A DNA stretch of 64,000 nucleotides from Fimenecus sp900545625 (GCA_963931525.1 OZ007023.1:744001-808000), one strand, 5' to 3'; numbered from the stretch's first letter, positions 24,972 to 32,819 are shown. Notes: generated by a model not told the origin, from the letters alone. Translations and numbers: made by a program.

Positions 24972-26606
24972 ATGCAGGAGATCAAAGCAGCCGATTTCGG
25001 CGTTCTGCCGGGAAAAGATGTCACGCGCGAGGTCTCTGTCCTTTGCGCGGCACTTACCGATATCCCCGGGGAGAAAACCGTCCGCTTTGCAGCGGGAACA
25101 TACCACTTGCGCAGTGACCTTTGCGAAAAGCGCAGGCTTGTCATCACCAATACGGTCGGCGATAAGGAGTTTTCGCCGGAGGAAACGCCGCATGAAAACG
25201 CCGTGCCGTTTTATCTGGAAAACATTGAAGACCTGACGTTGGACTTCGGCTCGGCGGTATTTGTTATCGACGGCAAGGTAACGAATTTTGCCGCTGTCGG
25301 CTGTCGCAATTTAACGGTAAAAAATCTGACGATCCGCCACAGCCGGCCCGATATGCACGAGCTTCGCGTGACGCGCGTCACGCCGGTCTCCGTGGATTTT
25401 GAAGCCGACCGCGACACCGATTTGTATTTTAAGGGCGATACGCCGTATTTCCGCGGGCGCGATTACGACTACCCCGTCGCACGAAACGCGGCAACATCGG
25501 GTTGGATCGGGCATATCCGTGCATGCACACCCGACCGCCTTGCACGCGTACAGCATCCGCTGTGTGCCGCCGTTCGCACCAAAAGGCTCGGCGAACGGCG
25601 CTTCCGTGCATATTTCCCGAATACGTGGCGGTTTAAAAAGGGCGATCTGTATTATATCTTCGATGTGCGCCGCCAATTTGCGGGGATCTTCCTCGACCGC
25701 TGTGCAAATGTGCGGCTGGAAAACATCAAACAGCGGTTCAATTATTCGCTGGCGCTCGTCGCGCAGGATTGTGAGAACTTAGAAGCCGATCATCTGGAAT
25801 TCGCGCCCGAGGCAACGGATGCGCGCCGCATGGCGTCGGTTGCGGACTTTATCCAAATTTGCATGTGCCGCGGCGATGTGTGTATTACGAACAGTCTGTT
25901 TGACGGCGCGGGCGACGACTGCTTAAACGTCCACGGCATCCACTTTGCCGTGACCGAAAAGGAAGGCGACCGGCTGACGGTGCGCTTTATGCATCCGCAG
26001 ACGCACGGCTTTTTGCCGCTGCGTGCGGGGGATACGATCGCGTTCATTTCCCCGAAGACCCTGCTTGAATCGGGACGCACGCAGATCAAGACCGCACGGC
26101 TTGTGAATGAATACGAAATCGAACTGACCGTTTCAAACGCGGCGGGAGCCGAGGTCGGCTGTGTGATCGAAGATGTGGACGCCTGCCCGAATGTGGTCTT
26201 TGCGAACAATGCGCTCAACCGCATCATTACCCGCGGGCTGCTTTTGACCACGCGCGGGAAAGTGCTTGTGGAAAACAATCGGTTCGTGAGTACGACTATG
26301 AGCGGTATTCTGCTTTCGGATGACGCGAAAAGCTGGTATGAAAGCGGCATGTGCTGTAACGTGACCGTGCGCGGCAATACCTTTGCCTATTGCGGGCAGA
26401 CGCCTATACGGATCCTGCCCGAAAACGCGGTGCACGCGGGGGCGGTGCATAAAAATATCCATATTGTAAGAAATCGGTTTGAGCGGTATAAAGGCTTTTG
26501 CATTACGGCAAAGTCTACGGATAACCTGCAAGTTACCGGCAACCGCTTCCTGTGCGGCAAGCCCTTAAAAACCGTCCGATGCACGCAAGTGCGCTTAGAA
26601 GACTGA
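24972..26606 (+). CDS. GH110-like right-handed beta-helix enzyme (candidate alpha-galactosidase)
   Basis: 544 residues from ATG 24,972 (GAGGAAACG upstream). The body is a repetitive parallel beta-helix with Asn-rich turns (NVTVRGNTFAYCG, NLTVKNLTIRHS). It has the features I know from GH110 alpha-1,3-galactosidases: a cleft segment CITNSLFDGAGDDCLNVHG with the Asp pair 315-316, then NRIITRGLLLTTRGKVLVEN and a WYESG segment. GH110 enzymes remove terminal alpha-1,3-galactose, for instance from blood group B glycans. Unlike characterised secreted members, this one has no signal peptide. Similarity is by motif only, so another beta-helix hydrolase family is possible. Confidence 0.65.
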   Translation: MQEIKAADFGVLPGKDVTREVSVLCAALTDIPGEKTVRFAAGTYHLRSDLCEKRRLVITNTVGDKEFSPEETPHENAVPFYLENIEDLTLDFGSAVFVIDGKVTNFAAVGCRNLTVKNLTIRHSRPDMHELRVTRVTPVSVDFEADRDTDLYFKGDTPYFRGRDYDYPVARNAATSGWIGHIRACTPDRLARVQHPLCAAVRTKRLGERRFRAYFPNTWRFKKGDLYYIFDVRRQFAGIFLDRCANVRLENIKQRFNYSLALVAQDCENLEADHLEFAPEATDARRMASVADFIQICMCRGDVCITNSLFDGAGDDCLNVHGIHFAVTEKEGDRLTVRFMHPQTHGFLPLRAGDTIAFISPKTLLESGRTQIKTARLVNEYEIELTVSNAAGAEVGCVIEDVDACPNVVFANNALNRIITRGLLLTTRGKVLVENNRFVSTTMSGILLSDDAKSWYESGMCCNVTVRGNTFAYCGQTPIRILPENAVHAGAVHKNIHIVRNRFERYKGFCITAKSTDNLQVTGNRFLCGKPLKTVRCTQVRLED

Positions 26607-26640
26607 CTGTTTATCTTCCCTGTTGTAAAGGAGAGTTCCT

Positions 26641-27458
26641 ATGCCGAGATTGGAAACCAAACGCTATCGCTGCAGTGCCTTTGGGCGTCCCTGCGACTTC
26701 CCTGCGCTTTCGGCGGAAAGGCAGCCGCACCGCTTGAAATCGACCATTGCGGATTACGAGGGGCTGTTCATCGACTACGGGTACCGGGAGACCTCGTACC
26801 CGTATACCCAGCAAAACGATTACACCGACGAAGCGGAACGCGACGTACCCGTTGCCGTGCTGGAAAATGAGCTTCTGTATGCGGAATTCCTGCCGACGCT
26901 CGGCGGCAGGCTTTGGCGGCTGTTTGACAAAAAACGGCAAAAAGATGTGCTGTATACCAACGACGTCATCCGATTTCGGAATTTGAGTGTGCGCAACGCG
27001 TGGTTTTCGGGCGGGGTGGAATGGAACTGCGGCGTCATCGGGCACAGTCCGTTCACCTGCTCGCAGATGTACTGCGCCGCCGTCACGGGCAAAAACGGCG
27101 AAGATGTTTTGCGCTTTTACGAGTTTGAACGTGTGCGCGGCATCTATTATCAGATGGATTTTTGGCTGGAAAAAGACCGCCTTATGGTGGCTGTGCGCAT
27201 CGAAAATCCAAGCGAGCAGGTCGTGCCGATGTATTGGCGGTCGCTTATCTCGGCGCGGGCGACGCAAAACGCGCCGAAGAAATTCTGCTTTCCGACGGCG
27301 GCTTGCAGCTTCTGGATTACCGTGAAGGCGACCGAATGCTGGATACGCTTTATCGCGGCATCCGCAAAGCGTTGTACCGCGAGACGGACGCGCAGATCAC
27401 CGTGCCCGAGCAGTTCGACTTTATCGTAGCAGATTTCGGAGGCGAAAAAGATGGATAA
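26641..27458 (+). pseudogene. DUF5107 gene with a large internal deletion and frameshift
   Basis: From ATG 26,641 (AAAGGAGAG upstream) the first ~200 codons encode a DUF5107 domain: LLYAEFLPTLGGRLWRLFDK, NAWFSGGVEWNCGVIGHSPF and IENPSEQVVPMYW. DUF5107 proteins then read MYWWSN and continue for several hundred residues. Here, at about 27,228-27,245, the text jumps into another frame that gives LAVAYLGAGDAKRAEEIL and LQLLDYREGDRMLDTLYRGI. That is the usual TPR-type C-terminus of a full-length DUF5107 protein, ending at TAA 27,456-27,458 with an 8-base overlap into GH95. So both ends of a ~1,000-residue gene remain and the middle is lost. The ATG frame itself stops at 27,429. Confidence 0.8.
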
Positions 27459-29691
27459 ACTTTGGTACAAAGAACCTGCCAAACGCTGGCGTGAGGCGCT
27501 GCCCTTGGGCAACGGTTTTATGGGGGTGATGGTCTTCGGCGGCAAGCGGACGGAGAAGCTCTGTTTTAACGACGGTACGCTTTGGTCGGGCTATCCGAAG
27601 GACTACAACAGCGAAAAAAGCGCAAAAGCGCTCGGACAGGTGCGCGAGCTGATCTTTCAAGGCAAAAACAGCGAAGCCGACGCCCTCTGCGAAACGGAGA
27701 TGTGTGGGAATTACAGCGAGGCGTTTATGCCGCTGGGGAATGTGTATCTGCGCTTGCACGGGGTGTCGGCGCGCGGCTACAGGCGGGAATTGTCGCTCGC
27801 AAAAGGCCTTTGCACGGTGCAGACCGCAGGCGTGCGCCGCGAGGCGTTTTGCTCCAATCCCGACCGCGTCGCCGTGTACCGCATTACCGCCGACAAGCCG
27901 TTTTCTCTGACCGTAACGGCGGACAGCAAGCTGCATTTTACGTGCGAAAGCGAAGAAAATGCGCTCGTGCTCACAGGCAGCGCGCCCGACTACGCCGCGC
28001 CGAATTACCTGCGCACAAAACCCCATCCGATCCGGTATGACGAAAACAAAGGCATGGCGTTCTGCCTGCGCACCGAGGTGGAAACCGACGGAACCGTGAC
28101 CTGTAAGCGCGGCAAGCTGAACGTGCGCGGGGCGAAAGCCGTGACGCTGTTATTCGCAGCGTCTACGGGCTTTTTGGGCTTCGACAAAATGCCCGACACC
28201 TCGCGCGAAAATGCCGCCGCCGCGTGCAAAGCGCATTTCAAGGCTGTACCGCGCGACTACAAAACGCTTTATGCGCGCCACACGGCGGATTTCGGCGCGC
28301 TGTATACCGGTGCGCAGGTCTCCCTTGGCGCAGAAAGCGAGCTTCCGACCGATAAACTGCTGAAAGCCGTGCAAAAAAGCACGGACGCGCGCGCACTCGC
28401 CGCGCTTTGCGAGCTGTTCTATAATTTCGGCAAGTACATGATCGTCAGCGGTTCGCGCAAGGGCGGGCAGGCGCTGAATTTACAGGGGATTTGGAACGAA
28501 TCGGTGCGCCCGCCGTGGAGCAGCAACTACACGGTCAACATCAACACGCAGATGAATTATTGGGGCGCGTCGCGCGCGGGACTTTCCGAATGTGTGGAGC
28601 CGCTTTTGCAGCTCGTATATGAAACGGTGCAGAACGGCAAAAAAACCGCGCAGGTCAACTATGGCTGCCGCGGGTTCGCGTGCAACCACAATGTAGACCT
28701 GTGGCGCAAAACACCGCCTGTACAGCGCGATCCCAGCTACATGTTCGCGCCGCTCTGCGGCGTGTGGCTTGCCAATGAAATATATGCCCACTACCGCAAC
28801 GGCGCTTTGCGGGATGAAACAGACAAGGTGAAAACCATCACGGCCTCGGCGGCGCAGTTTGCAGCGGACTTCCTTGTTTTGCATGACGGCTGTTATGTGA
28901 CCTGCCCGTCGTCCTCGCCCGAAAACGCGTTCCGAAAGGACGGCGTGCGCTGTCAGCTCGACTACGCCTCTGCGTTTGATATGGGGCTCGTGCGCCAGAG
29001 CTTTCAAAATTACCGGGAGCTGTTTGCGGGGGAGGATACAGAGCTTTCACGCGAGATCGCGGAAAAAGAGCCGAAGCTGTATCCGTTCCGTGCGGGGAAA
29101 AACGGCATTTGCGAATGGCATACGGAGTATGAAACGCCCGAGCCCGGACATCGGCATTTTTCGCCGCTGTATGCGTTTTACCCCGGCAACAGCATCGGCT
29201 ATGATGCCGATCCCGAACAGCGCGGCTGGGTCGAACAGCTGTTCCGGCACCGGCTTGCCCATTCCGGGCAGCACATCGGCTGGTCGGCGGCGTGGGCGAT
29301 CTGTTTGAGCGGCAGGCTGCGCGACGGCAAGACCGCGCAAAAGGTCATTTGCGATCTGCTTTGCCATGCGGTATTCCGCAATCTGTTTTGTGTGCATCCG
29401 CCGTTTTTGTTCCAAATTGACGGCAATCTCGGCTTTGTAGCGGGGGTGCATGAGCTGCTTTTGCAGGAGGAAGCGGGTATGCTGACGCTTCTCCCCGCAT
29501 TGCCCGAAAGCTTTGCTGCAAGCGGGCAGGTGACGAACCTTTTGGTGTGCGGCGCAAAGCTCAGCTTTTCCTGGCGCGACGGCAAGGTAACGGCGGTGTC
29601 CGGCGACCGTCCCATTACGGTTTTGCGCCGCAATCTGTCCGACCGTTTACAAATCGGTACAAACGTGACTGTGGAGGAACCTGCAAAATGA
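27451..29691 (+). CDS. GH95 alpha-L-fucosidase / alpha-L-galactosidase
   Basis: 746 residues without signal peptide. The GH95 layout is complete: WREALPLGNGFMGVMVFGG at the N-terminus, then NLQGIWNESVRPPWSSNYT with NINTQMNYW (catalytic-site Asn363 and Asn365), CPSSSPEN (Glu491), HRHFSPLYAFYPG (His567/His569) and FQIDGNLG (Asp657). Spacing agrees with the Asn/Glu/His/Asp set of Bifidobacterium AfcA. The family inverts alpha-L-fucosides, and some members are alpha-L-galactosidases. Two residues before Asn363 there is Thr361, not His. As I recall, this position was linked to a preference for L-galactose. The gene overlaps the following metallophosphoesterase by ATGA. Confidence 0.87.
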   Translation: MDKLWYKEPAKRWREALPLGNGFMGVMVFGGKRTEKLCFNDGTLWSGYPKDYNSEKSAKALGQVRELIFQGKNSEADALCETEMCGNYSEAFMPLGNVYLRLHGVSARGYRRELSLAKGLCTVQTAGVRREAFCSNPDRVAVYRITADKPFSLTVTADSKLHFTCESEENALVLTGSAPDYAAPNYLRTKPHPIRYDENKGMAFCLRTEVETDGTVTCKRGKLNVRGAKAVTLLFAASTGFLGFDKMPDTSRENAAAACKAHFKAVPRDYKTLYARHTADFGALYTGAQVSLGAESELPTDKLLKAVQKSTDARALAALCELFYNFGKYMIVSGSRKGGQALNLQGIWNESVRPPWSSNYTVNINTQMNYWGASRAGLSECVEPLLQLVYETVQNGKKTAQVNYGCRGFACNHNVDLWRKTPPVQRDPSYMFAPLCGVWLANEIYAHYRNGALRDETDKVKTITASAAQFAADFLVLHDGCYVTCPSSSPENAFRKDGVRCQLDYASAFDMGLVRQSFQNYRELFAGEDTELSREIAEKEPKLYPFRAGKNGICEWHTEYETPEPGHRHFSPLYAFYPGNSIGYDADPEQRGWVEQLFRHRLAHSGQHIGWSAAWAICLSGRLRDGKTAQKVICDLLCHAVFRNLFCVHPPFLFQIDGNLGFVAGVHELLLQEEAGMLTLLPALPESFAASGQVTNLLVCGAKLSFSWRDGKVTAVSGDRPITVLRRNLSDRLQIGTNVTVEEPAK

Positions 29692-30740
29692 AAAAGGGAT
29701 GGAAAGTGTTTTTAAGCATTTTGTTGGTCTGTGCGCTGCTCGGCGGCATTGCGGCGTCCGTTGTGACCTTTTACGGCAAAACCTATGTGCGTGCGGCGGA
29801 TACGGCGTTTACGGTTTTGCAGATCACGGACGTACATATCCTTAATAATGAGAAAAAAGATGCCAAGGCATTCAAGACCATTACCGCCATGGTCGAGGCG
29901 ACCTCACCCGATATGATCGTTGTCACGGGCGATATCACCAGCGAAAAGGAGAATTTCACGGCGTTCAAGACGTTCGGCAGCTTTATGGAGTCGCTGCAGA
30001 TCCCGTGGGCGTTCGTCTACGGCAACCACGAGGGGCTGGATATTGCGTATGAACCCGGTGAGGTGCTCGACCCCGAAAAGATCGCCGACAAGCAGACGCT
30101 CAACGATTATCTGAGCTCTTTGGAATACTGCATTTATGAACGCGGCGATGAAAATGCAGACGGCATGGGCAACTATTATTACAACGTTACCGACGAAAAC
30201 GGCAAGGTGCTTATGTCGCTCATTATGATGGACAGCAATTCGTATTATCCGGACGAATCGGTGGGCGGCTATGACTGCTTCCACGAAAATCAGATCGAAT
30301 GGTACGAAAATACCGTCAAATCCATCGCGCGCGAGGTCAACGGCGACGAAACGAAGGTCGTGCCGTCGCTTGCGTTCTTCCACATCCCGATGCGCGAATT
30401 CGTCACCGCCTATGACGAGGCAAAGGGTACGGATAAACTGCTTGCGGGCAGGCGCTTTGAGGGCTCGGGCTGTTCAAATGTGGATGACGAAATGTTCGAG
30501 ACTATGGTGGAGCTCGGCAGCACCAGGGGCGTATTTGTCGGACACGACCACATGAACAACTATTCTGTGGAATACCAAGGCATCCGCCTTTCTTACGGGC
30601 TTTCGTGCGACCACAACATCTATGTGGTGCCGTTCCGCGGCGGGAACCTCATCAACATCAAAGAGGACGGTACCTTCACCCAGCAGCGGCTGATCCGCCA
30701 CCGTGGGCAGAGCACCGTCACGATCGGCAAGGAATTCTAA
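29688..30740 (+). CDS. Membrane-anchored metallophosphoesterase (paralogue 3)
   Basis: 350 residues from ATG 29,688 (GTGGAGG upstream), overlapping the GH95 stop. The N-terminal helix MKKGWKVFLSILLVCALLGG is a signal anchor, so the catalytic domain lies outside. Motifs: LQITDVHILN (Asp48, His50), IVVTGDITSE, FVYGNHEGLD, FFHIPMRE and FVGHDHMNN. The GNHD motif reads GNHE. It is the last gene of the long operon, right before a terminator. Three such paralogues in one locus suggest related but distinct phosphate-ester substrates. Confidence 0.87.
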   Translation: MKKGWKVFLSILLVCALLGGIAASVVTFYGKTYVRAADTAFTVLQITDVHILNNEKKDAKAFKTITAMVEATSPDMIVVTGDITSEKENFTAFKTFGSFMESLQIPWAFVYGNHEGLDIAYEPGEVLDPEKIADKQTLNDYLSSLEYCIYERGDENADGMGNYYYNVTDENGKVLMSLIMMDSNSYYPDESVGGYDCFHENQIEWYENTVKSIAREVNGDETKVVPSLAFFHIPMREFVTAYDEAKGTDKLLAGRRFEGSGCSNVDDEMFETMVELGSTRGVFVGHDHMNNYSVEYQGIRLSYGLSCDHNIYVVPFRGGNLINIKEDGTFTQQRLIRHRGQSTVTIGKEF

Positions 30741-30742
30741 GA

Positions 30743-30782
30743 AAAAGGATCCCCCTGCACGCAGCAGGGGGATCGCTTTATT
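30743..30782 (+). terminator. Terminator of the long glycan operon
   Basis: GATCCCCCTGC (30,748-30,758) and GCAGGGGGATC (30,764-30,774), five-base loop, then GCTTTATTT. It is shared with the convergent HMA gene. Confidence 0.85.
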
Positions 30783-31032
30783 TGTGAAACAGCGAAAAGC
30801 CTTTCTTTTCATAGGGTTCGGATTGGATGTGCGTCACACGGTAGCCCGTCGCTTCGATGGCGGCACGTAATTTTTCTGTGTCCGGCGCGCTTTCCGCGAG
30901 GATCTCCGTCTTACCCGTTTTGTGCGATGAGGTGACTTTTTTGACTGCAAATTGCTGCCGCACCGCGTCATTGATGTGCGCCTCGCACATCCCGCAAGCC
31001 ATACCGTCTATATCCAATGTGATTTTGACCAT
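30778..31032 (-). CDS. HMA-domain metal chaperone (CopZ-like)
   Basis: An 84-residue protein with one heavy-metal-associated fold. The metal site is MACGMCEAH (Cys13 and Cys16 within GMxCGMC), the second Cys near the start of helix 1. The C-terminal ~15 residues (EPYEKKGFSLFHK) extend past the standard 68-70-residue domain. It likely hands copper or another soft metal to the P-type ATPase encoded at 32.8 kb, which itself lacks an HMA domain. RBS GGAGGTCGCT is clear. Confidence 0.88.
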   Translation of the reverse strand: MVKITLDIDGMACGMCEAHINDAVRQQFAVKKVTSSHKTGKTEILAESAPDTEKLRAAIEATGYRVTHIQSEPYEKKGFSLFHK

Positions 31033-31069
31033 AGCGACCTCCTGATTTGTAGAGAAGTGTTTTGTCTGC

Positions 31070-31125
31070 GTTAGTTAGCAACAGCTAACCAACACTACGG
31101 TAACACGCTTTCCCGCGTTTGTCAA
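31070..31125 (-). promoter_or_regulatory. Promoter and inverted-repeat operator of the HMA gene
   Basis: Reverse-strand TTGACA (31,120-31,125) with a 17-base spacer to TGTTACCGT (weak extended -10, 31,097-31,102). Just downstream GTTAGC / GCTAAC (31,074-31,079 and 31,084-31,089) form an inverted repeat around AACA, with further TTAG and CCAA arms. The shape recalls DtxR/IdeR-type metal regulators rather than the CsoR box seen before the ATPase gene. Confidence 0.5.
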
Positions 31126-31161
31126 GTGTGATACGCGGATTTTACCGGATTTTTATGCGGA

Positions 31162-31190
31162 TTGACTTCATGCCGTCTGCGGGGTACAAT
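31162..31190 (+). promoter_or_regulatory. Promoter of the EFR1-type gene
   Basis: TTGACT (31,162-31,167), 17 bases, TACAAT (31,185-31,190). Confidence 0.8.
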
Positions 31191-31240
31191 AGTCTTGAAA
31201 AAGTCGGGTTTTGGCACGACACGCGCAAGGAGAACACAAT

Positions 31241-31993
31241 ATGATTTTATATTTTTCGGGTACGGGCAACAGCCGCTTTGCCGCCGAACGGATCGCTGCT
31301 GTGACGGGCGATTCGACGGTGTCGCTCAACGAGCGTATTCGCTGCCATGACGAGACGGCGATCGAAAACGAAACGCGCTTGATTTTTGTCACGCCGACCT
31401 ATGCGTGGCGGCTGCCGCGCGTGGTGGAGGCATGGATCGAAAAAACGGCGCTGCCGCACTCTGCGGAGGCTTACTTTATATTGACCTGCGGCGACAGCGC
31501 GGGCAATGCGGCAAAGTACGCCCAAAAGCTCTGCGCGCGCAAGGGGCTTCGGTTTATGGGGCTTCGGTGCGTGGTAATGCCCGAAAATTACATTGCCATG
31601 TTTGATGCGCCCGAAGCACAGCAGGCGAAAGCCATTGTCAAAAAGGCGGTGCCCGAAATCGACGAGCTCGGCCGGCAGATCGCCGCGGGTGAACCGCTCG
31701 TACCGCAAAAGATCGGGCTTATGGATCGGATCTACAGCACGGCCGTCAATCCCGTGTTCTACAAATTCGTGGTCAGCGCCAAGGCGTTTCGCGTAGACGA
31801 AGCGTGCGTTGGCTGCGGGAATTGTGCAAATGTGTGCCCGCTTGGGAACATCACGCTTCAAAACGGAAAACCTGTGTGGGGCAAGGCCTGCACGCACTGT
31901 ATGGCGTGTATCTGCCTGTGCCCCGCCGAAGCGATCGAATACGGCACAAACAGCGTCGGCAAACCGCGTTACCGCTGTCCCGAAACGGACTGA
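31241..31993 (+). CDS. EFR1-family flavodoxin-ferredoxin protein
   Basis: 250 residues from ATG 31,241 (AAGGAGAACACA upstream). The N-terminal flavodoxin domain has the FMN loop MILYFSGTGNSRFAAE. The C-terminal part carries two 4Fe-4S clusters: CVGCGNCANVCP and CTHCMACICLCP. The protein is likely a soluble low-potential electron carrier that couples flavin and iron-sulphur chemistry; the partner is unknown. It is monocistronic with its own promoter and terminator. Confidence 0.9.
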   Translation: MILYFSGTGNSRFAAERIAAVTGDSTVSLNERIRCHDETAIENETRLIFVTPTYAWRLPRVVEAWIEKTALPHSAEAYFILTCGDSAGNAAKYAQKLCARKGLRFMGLRCVVMPENYIAMFDAPEAQQAKAIVKKAVPEIDELGRQIAAGEPLVPQKIGLMDRIYSTAVNPVFYKFVVSAKAFRVDEACVGCGNCANVCPLGNITLQNGKPVWGKACTHCMACICLCPAEAIEYGTNSVGKPRYRCPETD

Positions 31994-32012
31994 CCCCGTG
32001 GCGATATGGAAT

Positions 32013-32049
32013 AAACGAGGACGTACGGCAGCGTACGCCCTCGTTCTGT
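32013..32049 (+). terminator. Terminator after the EFR1 gene, possibly bidirectional
   Basis: ACGAGG-A-CGTACG and CGTACG-C-CCTCGT pair around GCAG, then TTCTGTTT. Confidence 0.75.
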
Positions 32050-32069
32050 TTATCGCAGCAGCTCATCTG

Positions 32070-32387
32070 TCAGCTGTAGGATTTCTTGCGTAAGCCGCGC
32101 CCGCTCTTTTCGGACGAGATATTTATGCCGACGCCGAGGATGAGCGCGGAAAGGATGCCGAAGATGAGGATGCCCACCGCGCGCGCATTGATCTTGATCG
32201 CGGGCTTGCCGCTTGCCTTGCGCAGCAAAATGCCCATGATGATGAGGATCACCGCACCGATAACCGCCATCACGACGCCGGGTGTAAAGGCGTTCCATTC
32301 CGGCAGCAGGCACATGCACAGCCCCAAGGCGAACAGCAGGCCGCCGAGCGTACCTAAGATCAGCGCAATAAAGTTTTTCTTTTTCAT
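32070..32387 (-). CDS. Small membrane protein, unknown function
   Basis: 105 residues from ATG 32,387 (GGGAGG eight bases before). Three hydrophobic segments are visible: about residues 5-28 (FIALILGTLGGLLFALGLCM), 37-55 (VVMAVIGAVILIIMGILLR) and 69-88 (AVGILIFGILSALILGVGI). The C-terminus is basic (SGRGLRKKSYS). No family is recognised. It stands alone, convergent with the EFR1 gene. Confidence 0.75.
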   Translation of the reverse strand: MKKKNFIALILGTLGGLLFALGLCMCLLPEWNAFTPGVVMAVIGAVILIIMGILLRKASGKPAIKINARAVGILIFGILSALILGVGINISSEKSGRGLRKKSYS

Positions 32388-32501
32388 TTTGGTTGCCTCC
32401 CAGCAAAATTGGTTTCGCACAGCGCTTTCTCGCATCTGTTGACTGTATTCTATCGCCGCTTTGTTTGGGATTTGCTTACAAAATGTTTGCGAAATATTAA
32501 A

Positions 32502-32793
32502 AAGGCATGGTTTTATGCAAAACCATGCCTCAGACTGTCGATAAAGTTGTTTTTCCTCCCTCTGATGAGGGAGGTGGCACGCGCGAAGCGCGTGACGGAG
32601 GGAGAGAACCCTTGAGATATCAAGGGTTTCGACTTCCCCTCAGTCTTGCTTCGCTCGACAGCCGCTGACGGCGGCCGTCCCCTTTGTCGCTTCGCGACAT
32701 TTCCCCGCACTGCGGGGAATCACCCATGACAAGGGGAGCAAAAGACACTTTTTTCGACACGCTTAAGCATGGTTTGTGCAAAACCATGCTTTT
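32502..32793. repeat. Palindrome-rich MITE-like element
   Basis: About 290 bp without a gene. It is built of successive hairpins: AGGCATGGTTTT.. at 32,502-32,529, CCTCCCTCTGATGAGGGAGG (from 32,557), CACGCGCGAAGCGCGTG, AACCCTTGAGATATCAAGGG, GTCGCTTCGCGAC and CCCCGCACTGCGGGG. A last AGCATGGTTTGTGCAAAACC hairpin follows (32,765-32,788) with a T6 tail. The ends resemble imperfect terminal inverted repeats (TGTCGATAAAGTTGTTTTTC against TGTCGAAAAAAGTGTCTTTT on the other strand). I have seen this type of CCTCCCTC..GAGGGAGG repeat in gut Clostridia. The two outer hairpins look like copies of one bidirectional terminator split by the insertion. Confidence 0.6.
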
Positions 32794-32819
32794 TTGATTG
32801 AATATATGCCTTTGAGGTG

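Noticed and set aside
27162..27458. Independent small gene in the frame ending at 27,458
   Set aside because: Only the part after about 27,235 is protein-like and it matches the end of DUF5107-TPR proteins, so it is the displaced C-terminus of the damaged gene.
32502..32793. CRISPR array
   Set aside because: The repeats here are palindromes of different sequence and spacing, not regular direct repeats. No array or cas gene is seen anywhere in the window.
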